Source of the DNA: Deltaproteobacteria bacterium
GTDB taxonomy: Bacteria; Myxococcota_A; Polyangia; JACPQR01
Assembly (NCBI GenBank): GCA_016190375.1
Contig: JACPQR010000136.1
Span: forward strand, 1-33,525
Length of the DNA: 33,525 nt
Direction: 5' to 3'
Of this stretch, positions 7,861 to 15,495 are shown one piece after another; the first letter of the stretch is position 1; each line of letters begins with the position of its first letter. The position numbers and the translations under genes were made by a program. The notes under the pieces were generated by a model. The model was given only the letters and a program-made list of their open reading frames with translations, ran no database searches and had not been told where the DNA came from.

Positions 7861-8466
7861 TCAATAGTCCTCAACTACCTGCGCCAGCGCCCACAGCTCC
7901 GCGAACTTCTCGCGGACCCATGGATTCAGGCGATCCGCGTAGGAGCGATCGAGACCATTGGCCTTGATGAGCCGCATCGCATCGTCGAGGTCCCTCATCC
8001 TGTGAGGAGCGCTCATCCCAGAGGCGATCTTGAGCTCGAGCAACGCGGGTAGCGATACGACACGCAGCGCGCCGTGCTCCTCGGCGACTGATGCCGGAGC
8101 CGGGAAGGCGACGGGCTTGGGCAACCCGTCACCCGGATAATCGCCTGTCAGCAGGAAGTCGAGCTTGACGTCCTCCTGCGTGTCTCGGACGGCCTTGAGC
8201 CCCTGTGCAACTTCGGCGTAGCCGCGTCCGAGCCAGCTCGCCTTGAAGCGCCGAAGGCTCTCGGGGGTCAAGAGGATGTCCACGTCGGTGGTCAGACGCT
8301 CGTGGCCGTGGGCAGCGCAGGCGAGCGCACCTGCGATGGCGTAGTCGATCCCCTCGCCGGCAAGGAGACGAGCGATGCGCAGGGCAGCCTCCCTGACGCT
8401 TCCTCGCCCCATGAAATACCGATCCGCCTCTCTCAGCCGTTCCTCGAGCGATGCCGAACCGCGCAT
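7861..8466 (-). CDS. Nucleotidyltransferase-like protein (MNT/AbiEii-type)
   Basis: A 201-aa protein with a nucleotidyltransferase-fold N-terminal core: a GIDYAIAGALACAAHG segment (about 49-64) followed by TTDVDILLT (about 68-76), whose two Asp residues match the DxD metal ligands of the family. The C-terminal half (HRMRDLDDAMRLI, then NPWVREKFAELW) resembles the helical tail seen in stand-alone nucleotidyltransferases annotated as AbiEii-like or DUF-type. No HEPN or AbiEi partner is adjacent, so a toxin-antitoxin role is not supported. Third-position GC looks lower than in neighbouring genes, which may mark horizontal acquisition. The ATG was chosen because TACGCT lies exactly 7 nt upstream. 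It lies 43 bases downstream of the kinase gene on the same strand. Confidence 0.75.
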   Translation of the reverse strand: MRGSASLEERLREADRYFMGRGSVREAALRIARLLAGEGIDYAIAGALACAAHGHERLTTDVDILLTPESLRRFKASWLGRGYAEVAQGLKAVRDTQEDVKLDFLLTGDYPGDGLPKPVAFPAPASVAEEHGALRVVSLPALLELKIASGMSAPHRMRDLDDAMRLIKANGLDRSYADRLNPWVREKFAELWALAQVVEDY

Positions 8467-8473
8467 CGAAACT

Positions 8474-8479
8474 AGCGTA
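8474..8479 (-). promoter_or_regulatory. -10-like box of the nucleotidyltransferase gene
   Basis: Minus-strand TACGCT, 7 nt before the ATG at 8466, sits in the gap after the kinase stop. It suggests an independent, leaderless transcript rather than simple read-through from the kinase gene. Confidence 0.5.
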
Positions 8480-8509
8480 GCACGGTCGGCGCAGCGCGAG
8501 CAGGGCGGG

Positions 8510-11500
8510 TCAACGCCACGCCGCGACGAGCTCCGCGATCCGCGCGTTCTCCGGCACGCGGCCCAGGAAGCTCTCGCGCAAGGCCGGATCCGCGATCTTC
8601 TGCGCGCGCTCGATGAGCTTGACGTGCGCCGTCGCGATGGCCGCCCGCGCCCGATCGCGCTCGCCGGCCTGCCAGAGGACCTCGGCCTCGACGAGCTCGA
8701 TGAAGGCCTCTCCTTCCTCGAGGCCGCCGAGCGAGTCGTAGATCTCGCGTGACTCGCGCATGTGCTCGAGGGCCGCGCGGGAGTCGCCGGATTCGAGCGC
8801 GGCTCGAGCCAGGATGGCCAGCGCGTGTGCGCGAGTGGGTGGCACGCCCTCCGAGGCCGCCACTGCCGCGCACGCCTCGTCGCGGGCTGGAGCCGCGTCA
8901 CCCTTCAGGAGGAGCATCCACGCGACGTAGATGCGCGATCCGGCCTCGAAGCGCCGATCCCCCTGCGCCCGGAACGACTCGACCGCCTCGCGCTCGACCG
9001 CCAGGCCCTCGTCGAGGGCGCCCGAAAGCCCGAGAGCGAGGCCGAGGTTGTTGTTCGCCGAAGCCACGACGAACGGGAGGCCCATGCGGTGTCCGGCCGC
9101 GACGGCTCCACGCAATCGCTCGATCGCCCGCTCGTGCTGGCCGAGCACCAGGAGCGCGAACCCCGAGCTCACCCTCTCGTTCGCGCCGTTGCGAAGATCG
9201 CCCGCCGCCTCGTAGTGCGCGAAGGCGCTCTCCGACGCGGCGAGGTACTCCTCGATCTCGCCCGCCACGAGCCGCCGGTAGGCTCGCGCGTCGGCGAGGC
9301 GAGCGAAGGCCGCGGGGTCCGAGCGCAGGAGGTCGGGCTCCACGTCGACGACGAGCTCGAGGAGCTCGTCCGCCTCCCGGTACCTGCCGACGGTGGTGAG
9401 AGCAAGCGCGACGTTCGCGACACCGACGAGCGTCCGCCCGTCGGGGCGAAGCGAGGGCCAGCGGGCAAGGACCCCCGCCGTGGCCGTGGAGAGAATCTCG
9501 GCGTCGCCAACGCGGGCAGCCGCGCGAGCCACCTCGCCGGCGGCGTCCATCCACTCGGAGCAGACGGGATCCAGGAGCTCGCCCGCCGCGCGCGCCGCCA
9601 GGAGCGCCTCGGCGTTCTTCCCCAGCCAGCGGCACGCCTCCGCCTCGATGAGGCGGGCGCGACCGAGGAGCACCCCGCTCGCGCCGGACCGCGAGAGCCG
9701 CTCCACCCACGCGAGGACGGCCGCGAAGTCGTTTCCCTCGAGCGCGTGGCGCGCCGCGTCGAGGATGCCGGACCATGCGCGCTCCGGCAGTCCGCCCCGC
9801 TCGAAGTGCTCGGCCAGGAGCGAGGCGTCGGTCTCGCCGGCCTGCTCGAGCCATCCTGCAGCGAGCCGGTGCGCCGGCGCGCGGTCGGCCTCGGCCACCA
9901 TCGCGTAGGCGGCCTCGCGGACCAGGTCGTGACGGAACGAGTACTCGTCCTCGCCCGCGAACCGCGCGTCGGCGCGCCTCGAGATGACCTCGCGCAGGGC
10001 GAGCTCGTCGAGGTGGGTGTCGAGCTCATCCCGCGAACCGGGGCCGCCGAGCAGTGCCCGCACTCCACCTCTCCAGAAGATCCGACCGAAGACGCTGGCC
10101 GCCCGCAGGACCCTCCTGCCCTCCGCGGGCAGCGCCTCGAGGCGGGTCTGGAGCGTGGCCAGCACAGTCTGGGGAGTGGACTCGCCGGCGCCCGCGGCCT
10201 CCGCCCGGATGAGCTCCTCGAGGAAGAAGGCGTTCCCGGCCGCTTTCTGCGAGATCTGCCTGGCGCGATCCTCGGTCACCGTGTCGCCGAGCGCGCTCCT
10301 GACGAGCCGTTCGCCTGCGCTCCGAGTCAGCGCGCCGAGCCGGAGCTGCTGTGCGTCCCGCTCGGTCCAGAGCGCGGGGAACCTCTCGTGAAGCTCCGGC
10401 CTTCCCACGGCGAGGACGAGGAGCGGCCGGTCCTCGAGGAGGCGCAGCGCGCCGTCGATGATCTCGATGCTGGGCCGATCGGCCCACTGCACGTCCTCGA
10501 GGACCAGGACGAGCGGGTGAGCCGCCGTCTCCGCGTCGAGCCAGTCCTCGAACGCGCGCCGCATGTGGTCGCCCATCAGGATCGGGTCGCGGCGCGCGGC
10601 GACCAGCGCCGGACCGAGCTCCTCGTCGCTCGGAGCCGCGATGAGCTCCGCCAGGAACTCCGAGACCCGGCCCACCTCCGCGGCGGGGACGTGGCGCCCG
10701 ACGCGCGCGCTCACCCGGGCGCGGCGGACCGCGAGGGGCTCGCCGTCCCTGACACCGCTGGCTCGCCGCACCAACCCCGCGACGATCAAGAGCGGAGCGC
10801 CGGCGCGGACCGAATCACCCCGCGCCACGATCACGTCGGCGCGGCCCTTCAGCCCCCGCGCGAACTCCCACCTGAGCCGCGACTTGCCCGTCCCGGCCAC
10901 TCCGCTCAGGATGACCGCGCGCGCGACCGGCTCGGACACGCACTCCTCGAAGGTCGACGCGAGCGCGGCGATCTCGCGCTCGCGGCCGACGCACGGAGTG
11001 GGCTTTCCGAGGAGCGTCCGCGCGCTGTGCTCGGTCGCGCGCTCGCGCTCGCCCCAGAGGACGAGCCCGCGGTCGTCGGCGCCGACGTCGAACTGCGAGC
11101 CGAGGAGGCCCGCCGTGAGCGCGTCGATCCTGAAGGTGCCCTCGGGCGACGGGGTCGAGAGGAGCTCGGCCGCTCGCTCCACGGCATCGCCCACGGGAAG
11201 GCGGCCCGAGACGTCCCCTCTGCCGGTCGCGAGCGCGAGCCGCCAGTCGAAGAGCAGCCTCGTCAGCGCGAGCGCCATCCGCGCGGCCGCTGCAGCCTGG
11301 TCGGTGGCCGTGCCCGTTCCGAAGAGCGAGGCCACCAGCGAGCCGTCTGCGAGACTGTCGAGCCTCCCTCCGTGCGCTGCGACCAGTCGCCGGACGCCCG
11401 CCAACGGATCGGCGTCGCTCGATGCCCGCCCGAGGCGGACCGTCGCGGCGGCGTCCTCCTGGGCGCCCTCGTACCTCGCCAGGACGACCGAGATCAACCG

Positions 11501-12379
11501 CTGCTCGCGAGGCGTGATTGCAGCGGCGGGCGCCGGTCGGGGTGGGGCAGGCGGAGCGGCCGAGGGTCGGATCTGCGCGAGCCCCGCGAAGAGGTCCGAA
11601 CCGTCGCCTGGTCGCGCCGCCGGGGACTTCGACAGCATCCGGGCGACGAGCTCGTCCAGCTCTCGCGGCACGTCCGGCCGGAGCTCGGCGACATGCGGCG
11701 GATCCTCGAGGAGGACCTTGACGAGGATCGCCATGGCCTGCTCGCCCGTGAAGGCCTGCCGGCCGGTCAGGCACTCGAAAAGGACGCAGCCCAGCGAGAA
11801 GATGTCCGCCTCGGGGCCGATCTGCCTCTCTCCGCGGGCCTGCTCCGGCGACATGTACGCGGGCGTCCCCACGACGGCCCCCGTCATCGTGACCTGCCGG
11901 CCGCTCCAGGGGCCGCGGGCGATCCCGAAGTCGACGATGCGGGCGTCGTCGACCCGGCCGCCGGCCAGGAAGAGGTTCGGGGGCTTGATGTCGCGGTGCA
12001 CGATCCCGCGCGCGTGCGCCGCCCCGAGCGCGCCGGCGATCGTCGACCCGAGCGTGATCGTCTCGGCGACGTCGAGGCAGCCTCGCCCGAGGCGCGCGGA
12101 CAGGTCCTCGCCCTCGAGCCACTCCATGGCCAGAAACAGCCGGCCGGCCTCGGTCGTCCCGTGCCCGACGTACCGTACGACGGCGGGATGGTCGAGCTCG
12201 GCCAGCGCACGGACCTCGCGCTCGAACCTGTGGGGATCGTCGTTGTCGTGCAGGACCTTGAGCGCGACCGTGCAACCCGACCGCCGATCGCGGGCCCGGT
12301 AGATCCTGCCCATCCCTCCAACGCCGACCTCGGCCTCGATCTCGAAACGATCGGCGACGAGGTCCAAGGGGGCGAGCAT
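8510..12379 (-). CDS. Ser/Thr protein kinase with cyclase-like, AAA ATPase and TPR regions
   Basis: A 1289-aa cytoplasmic signalling protein. Residues about 11-270 are a complete Hanks-type kinase: Gly loop GVGGMG (19-24), Lys41 in VALKVL, HRDIKPPN (Asp130), DFG at 150-152, and GTPAYMSPEQ (171-180). After a Pro/Ala linker, about 290-445 resembles a degenerate nucleotide-cyclase homology domain (QRLISVVLARYEG) lacking obvious metal-binding Asp pairs. Then comes an ORC/STAND-like ATPase with Walker A GVAGTGKS (493-500) and Walker B LVLVLEDVQWAD (about 623-634). The C-terminal 400 or so residues are Ala/Leu/Glu-rich helical repeats of TPR type. This order is common in myxobacterial kinases that bind partners through TPRs. 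The divergent neighbour at 12501 also encodes a TPR protein. Substrate is unknown. Confidence 0.9.
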   Translation of the reverse strand: MLAPLDLVADRFEIEAEVGVGGMGRIYRARDRRSGCTVALKVLHDNDDPHRFEREVRALAELDHPAVVRYVGHGTTEAGRLFLAMEWLEGEDLSARLGRGCLDVAETITLGSTIAGALGAAHARGIVHRDIKPPNLFLAGGRVDDARIVDFGIARGPWSGRQVTMTGAVVGTPAYMSPEQARGERQIGPEADIFSLGCVLFECLTGRQAFTGEQAMAILVKVLLEDPPHVAELRPDVPRELDELVARMLSKSPAARPGDGSDLFAGLAQIRPSAAPPAPPRPAPAAAITPREQRLISVVLARYEGAQEDAAATVRLGRASSDADPLAGVRRLVAAHGGRLDSLADGSLVASLFGTGTATDQAAAAARMALALTRLLFDWRLALATGRGDVSGRLPVGDAVERAAELLSTPSPEGTFRIDALTAGLLGSQFDVGADDRGLVLWGERERATEHSARTLLGKPTPCVGREREIAALASTFEECVSEPVARAVILSGVAGTGKSRLRWEFARGLKGRADVIVARGDSVRAGAPLLIVAGLVRRASGVRDGEPLAVRRARVSARVGRHVPAAEVGRVSEFLAELIAAPSDEELGPALVAARRDPILMGDHMRRAFEDWLDAETAAHPLVLVLEDVQWADRPSIEIIDGALRLLEDRPLLVLAVGRPELHERFPALWTERDAQQLRLGALTRSAGERLVRSALGDTVTEDRARQISQKAAGNAFFLEELIRAEAAGAGESTPQTVLATLQTRLEALPAEGRRVLRAASVFGRIFWRGGVRALLGGPGSRDELDTHLDELALREVISRRADARFAGEDEYSFRHDLVREAAYAMVAEADRAPAHRLAAGWLEQAGETDASLLAEHFERGGLPERAWSGILDAARHALEGNDFAAVLAWVERLSRSGASGVLLGRARLIEAEACRWLGKNAEALLAARAAGELLDPVCSEWMDAAGEVARAAARVGDAEILSTATAGVLARWPSLRPDGRTLVGVANVALALTTVGRYREADELLELVVDVEPDLLRSDPAAFARLADARAYRRLVAGEIEEYLAASESAFAHYEAAGDLRNGANERVSSGFALLVLGQHERAIERLRGAVAAGHRMGLPFVVASANNNLGLALGLSGALDEGLAVEREAVESFRAQGDRRFEAGSRIYVAWMLLLKGDAAPARDEACAAVAASEGVPPTRAHALAILARAALESGDSRAALEHMRESREIYDSLGGLEEGEAFIELVEAEVLWQAGERDRARAAIATAHVKLIERAQKIADPALRESFLGRVPENARIAELVAAWR

Positions 12380-12390
12380 CGAATGAAGAG

Positions 12391-12396
12391 TCTGTA
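12391..12396 (-). promoter_or_regulatory. Possible -10 box of the kinase gene
   Basis: Minus-strand TACAGA lies 11 nt before the ATG at 12379, predicting a leader of only a few bases. No good -35 element or Shine-Dalgarno is visible. The 121-base region between this gene and the divergent TPR gene would contain both promoters. Confidence 0.35.
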
Positions 12397-12487
12397 ACGG
12401 CCGAGAGTCCTCCGTCCAGCGTGCTTCATTCGAGGTCTTCGGTCTCCGTCTCCGGGAAGATTCCCCTCGACCGGCTCTTCGGCCAGC

Positions 12488-12493
12488 TACCGG
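12488..12493 (+). promoter_or_regulatory. Possible -10 box of the TPR membrane-protein gene
   Basis: TACCGG ends 7 nt before the GTG at 12501. The match to TAnnnT is incomplete because the last base is G. It is listed because the spacing is the same as at other starts in this window. Confidence 0.3.
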
Positions 12494-12500
12494 TGAAGCC

Positions 12501-13342
12501 GTGAGGAAGACGCTCGAGAAGGCCTCCGCGACCCGCGTCCTCGGAGGCGCGAAGATCAAGACCATCGGCCGCAGGGGGGTCGTCTTCGCGGTCGCCGCCC
12601 CGTTCGTCGCCGCGTCGATCGCGCTGATGGAGCGGGGCGCCTCGCACCAGGTCGTGGCCCTCGCCGCGGGAGCCGTCCTCGTCTTCGAGGCGATCGCGTT
12701 GCGCGCGTACCTCACCGCGGGCACGCGGCGGAACAACGACGGCGTGGAGGCGTTGTCGCTCGGCGAGCTGGACCGCGCCGAGGAAGGGTTCAGATCGATC
12801 GTGGTCCGCCGCCTCCCAGGGCGGTGGACGGCGCTCGGGCTGCAGAACCTCTCGGTCGTGGCTCTCCGGAAGGGCGAGCTCGACGACGCGGTGGCGCTCG
12901 GCCGCGCGGCCTTGGAGGTACACGCTCGATCGGGAATCCGGCCGCCGGCGGCGACGTTCGCCGGCCACGTCCGCGCAAACTTCGCCTTCGCTCTGCTCTG
13001 CCGGGGAGAGGTCGATGAGGCCGAGGCCTCCTGGGCCCACCGATCGAGCCGGGAGCCATCCCGCTGTCCGCCGCGCTCTTCGCGCGCTCTCGCGCCCTGT
13101 GCGCCATCAGGCGCGGTCGCTTCGACGACGCGCTGGCCGTCATCGAGGGCGAGCGGCGCCTCCTCCGAAACGTCCTCACCGGACACGAGGCCGTCCTCGC
13201 CGAGGTCATGGAGGCCCTGTCGCTCCGCGAGCTCGGCTCCCGCGCGCCGAGACCCGCGGGCCAGGTCGCTGTGGACGCGGATCAACGGTCGTTCGTCCTG
13301 CGGATCGTCCCCGGAACCGAAGACCTCATGACCGCGGCGTGA
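12501..13342 (+). CDS. TPR membrane protein with a frameshift
   Basis: The first part (about 178 codons from the GTG at 12501) encodes two hydrophobic segments (about 25-45 and 50-70). TPR-like helices follow, such as LSLGELDRAEEGF, LRKGELDDAVALGRAAL and LLCRGEVDEAEASW. Near 13036-13038 (TGGGCCCACC) the good coding signal jumps to another frame, which continues as PPIEPGAIPLSAALFARSRAL, then GRFDDALAVIEGERRLL, to a TGA at 13340-13342. In the original frame the downstream part becomes Ser/Arg-rich nonsense ending at 13331. Restoring one base in the C run would give a single protein of about 280 aa. This is either a sequencing or assembly error or a recent inactivating deletion. The TPR content and divergent arrangement suggest a partner of the kinase at 8510-12379; that is inference. 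Confidence 0.6.
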
Positions 13343-13381
13343 TGGGGCGCCGTTCGCCGCCTGGACAGGTGCGAGGGCGAT

Positions 13382-13397
13382 CCGCTCGGACGAGCGG
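13382..13397. terminator. Hairpin between convergent genes
   Basis: CCGCTCG and CGAGCGG form a 7-bp stem around a 2-base loop in the short convergent gap between the TPR gene and the sigma-54 activator gene. There is no T tract, so intrinsic termination is uncertain. Confidence 0.35.
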
Positions 13398-13412
13398 TAG
13401 GTGATTCGCCGC

Positions 13413-13428
13413 CCAGCGTGCGCGCTGG
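13413..13428. terminator. Second hairpin between convergent genes
   Basis: CCAGCG and CGCTGG pair (6 bp, 4-base loop) just before the stop of the sigma-54 activator gene. With the preceding hairpin it may serve as a bidirectional stop. No T tract is present. Confidence 0.3.
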
Positions 13429-13434
13429 CGCCCG

Positions 13435-15141
13435 CTACTTCCTCGGGCGGGCGACGCCGTACTTCTCGAGCCGGGCGACCAGCGTGCCTCGGGAGATCCC
13501 GAGCTCCTTGGCCGCGCGCGTCTGGTTTCCGGCGCAGCGCGCGAGGACGGCGAGGACCCGGTCTCGCTCCGGGTCGTCGGACGCGGGCGGAATGGTGACC
13601 GGCCGCATGCCGACAGGCGCGCCCATCTTCTCGAGCGGGAGGTGCTCGGGCGTGATCTGACCGCCCGCGGCGAGCAGGACCGCCCGCTCCACCACGTTGC
13701 GGAGCTCGCGGATGTTGCCGGGCCAGGAGTAGCGCGCGAACATGGCGCGGGCCTCCTCGGAGATCGCCGGCTCGCCCTGGCCGATTCGCGCGGCCGCTTC
13801 CCGCGCGAACGCCCGAGCGAAGAGCTCGATCTCGGAAGGCCGCTCGCGGAGCGGCGGCACTTGCAGCACGAAGCCGGGGAGGCGGTAGTACAGGTCCTGA
13901 CGGAACGCGGACCTCGCCACCTCGGCCTCGAGGTCCCGGTTCGTGGCCGCCACGAAGCGGACGTCGACCGCGCGCGGCTCGGTCGCGCCCACGGCGAGGA
14001 CCTGCCGCGTCTCGATCGCGCGCAGGAGCTTGGCCTGGAGCGCGGGCGTGAGCTCGCCGACCTCGTCGAGGAACAGCGTCCCACCGTCGGCGGCCACCAG
14101 CAGGCCGGGCTTCGCCTTGACGGCACCGGTGAAGGCTCCTTTCTCGTGACCGAACAGCTCGCTCTCCGCGAGGCTCTCCGTCAGCGCGGCGCAGTTGAGG
14201 CGGACGAACGACCCGTCCCTGCGGGGCGACGCCCCGTGGACCGCCTCGGCCACGATCTCCTTGCCGACGCCGGTCTCGCCGAGGATGAGGACGTTGATGG
14301 TCCCGAGCGCGATCCGCGACACGACCGAGTACAGCCGCCTCATCGCCTCGTCCTCGACGATCGGCGGCGTGCCGCCCCCGGCCGGCTGGGGCTCGCGCAC
14401 TCCCTCGGAGGCGGCGGCCACGAGCGCCTCGGGCGTCCTGCCGTCACGCGGGTAGGCGACCACGCTCGACCTGTGCGGGGCACCGGAGCGCTGGAGGAGC
14501 GACGAGACCTGCCGCGTGATTGCCAGGGCGCTCTCGAGCTCCGTCGAGACGAGGAGGACCTCGAAGTCGCCCGGCGCGTACTCCGCCAGCACGTCGGTGG
14601 CGCGGAAGCCCGCGGCGATCGCGTCCCGAATCGCAGGCGTCGCGGCGGCGCGGATCCTGGCTATCGCGAAGGTCGCGCCCTCGCGCTGGGCGCGGGCGCA
14701 CTCCTCCTCGAGCCGGCTCTCGAAGTAGCCATGCGTCCAGAATCTGCGCGGTCGCGAGCCGATGCTCGCTCGCTCGACGATCAGGAGCGCCGAGCCCACG
14801 CCGACGGCCTCGCCCGGTCTCAGCTCGACACGTTCGTGGGGCTCGAGCGCCCGATCCCCGAGTCGGGTTCCGTTGGCGCTGCCGAGGTCTTCGAGCTCGA
14901 TCCCGTCCGCGACGTGCAGCGCTGCGTGCTCGCGCGAGATCAGAGGGTCGTCGATGCGGACGTCGGCCGTCTCCCCGCGCCCGATTCGGATCGTGCCTCG
15001 CTCGGGCAGGTCGTACACCGCGAAGATCTGCGGCCCGGTGACGAGGAGGTGCCCGCGCGACCTGCGCCCCTGGGCTCCCCCGGCCTTGATGGTGGGATCG
15101 ACTGCCCCTCCGCGCGGCGGACCGGGCGTTTCCTTGGACAT
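13435..15141 (-). CDS. FHA-domain sigma-54-dependent transcriptional activator
   Basis: A 568-aa bacterial enhancer-binding protein. An N-terminal FHA domain (about 48-122; IGRGETADVRI, SREH, GSANGT) should bind phosphothreonine, linking it to Hanks-type kinases. Residues about 135-245 look like a decayed GGDEF-type domain, with APGDFEVLL in place of the GGDEF signature. The AAA+ core has Walker A GETGVGKE (288-295), the sigma-54 contact loop GAFTGA (335-340) and Walker B GGTLFLDE (353-360). The C-terminus is a Fis-type helix-turn-helix (NQTRAAKELGISRGTLVARL). It should bind enhancers and drive open-complex formation by RNA polymerase-sigma-54. Target genes are not evident. A kinase gene lies 1 kb away and could be upstream in signalling; that is inference. 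Confidence 0.92.
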   Translation of the reverse strand: MSKETPGPPRGGAVDPTIKAGGAQGRRSRGHLLVTGPQIFAVYDLPERGTIRIGRGETADVRIDDPLISREHAALHVADGIELEDLGSANGTRLGDRALEPHERVELRPGEAVGVGSALLIVERASIGSRPRRFWTHGYFESRLEEECARAQREGATFAIARIRAAATPAIRDAIAAGFRATDVLAEYAPGDFEVLLVSTELESALAITRQVSSLLQRSGAPHRSSVVAYPRDGRTPEALVAAASEGVREPQPAGGGTPPIVEDEAMRRLYSVVSRIALGTINVLILGETGVGKEIVAEAVHGASPRRDGSFVRLNCAALTESLAESELFGHEKGAFTGAVKAKPGLLVAADGGTLFLDEVGELTPALQAKLLRAIETRQVLAVGATEPRAVDVRFVAATNRDLEAEVARSAFRQDLYYRLPGFVLQVPPLRERPSEIELFARAFAREAAARIGQGEPAISEEARAMFARYSWPGNIRELRNVVERAVLLAAGGQITPEHLPLEKMGAPVGMRPVTIPPASDDPERDRVLAVLARCAGNQTRAAKELGISRGTLVARLEKYGVARPRK

Positions 15142-15150
15142 TCGCGGCTC

Positions 15151-15156
15151 ATCCTA
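15151..15156 (-). promoter_or_regulatory. -10-like box of the sigma-54 activator gene
   Basis: Minus-strand TAGGAT lies 9 nt before the ATG at 15141. The spacing predicts a leader of 0-3 nt. No Shine-Dalgarno is apparent. Confidence 0.4.
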
Positions 15157-15185
15157 CACCACGGCCCGCCTCCCCGCGCGAGCCG

Positions 15186-15425
15186 TCACTGCCTGGCTTC
15201 GAGCTTTCGGATCCGCTCCTCGTGCTCCTCGATGCGACCCTGATGGATCCGGATCATGTCCGCGACGACGCCTCCGAGGAGTCGCTTCACCTCGGTCAGA
15301 TTGCTCTCGACGGTCGCCAGCCTCTTGTCCAGGCGGCTGAAGCCCGCGTTCATGTCCTTGCGGATTCGCTCGAGGATTCGCGGCGTCAGGTCCAGCGTCT
15401 TGCCGTTGCCTTTCCCTGCGGGCAT
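15186..15425 (-). CDS. Small coiled-coil protein
   Basis: A 79-aa protein, largely helical. After a short basic N-terminus (MPAGKGNGKT) come heptad-like segments with alternating charged and aliphatic residues (RLDKRLATVESNLTEVKRLL, then GRIEEHEERIRKLEARQ). These are typical of a parallel or antiparallel coiled coil. No signal peptide, membrane segment or catalytic motif is visible. It ends 44 bases before the sigma-54 activator start on the same strand, so the two may be co-transcribed, although the activator has its own TAGGAT box. Function unknown. Confidence 0.65.
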   Translation of the reverse strand: MPAGKGNGKTLDLTPRILERIRKDMNAGFSRLDKRLATVESNLTEVKRLLGGVVADMIRIHQGRIEEHEERIRKLEARQ

Positions 15426-15468
15426 ATCCCTAGCGTGCGGCAACCCGGAGCGCCGATCAACCCCTGAC

Positions 15469-15488
15469 GCGTTACTCTGCGTTACTCT
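15469..15488 (+). repeat. Tandem 10-bp duplication containing -10 boxes
   Basis: Two perfect head-to-tail copies of GCGTTACTCT. Each contains TACTCT (15473-15478 and 15483-15488). The second copy lies 7 nt before the GTG start at 15496, so the duplication creates two candidate -10 elements for the metalloprotease gene. Confidence 0.6.
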
Positions 15489-15495
15489 CGATCCC

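Noticed and set aside
8762..12397. Very long open frame on the plus strand opposite the kinase gene
   Set aside because: Arg/Pro/Gly/Ala-rich composition and no motifs. High GC makes antisense frames open, and the minus strand has complete kinase and ATPase motifs.
12380..13285. N-terminal extension of the kinase beyond ATG 12379
   Set aside because: The upstream residues are low-complexity, lie antisense to a TPR gene with real coding signal, and kinases of this type begin shortly before the Gly-rich loop.
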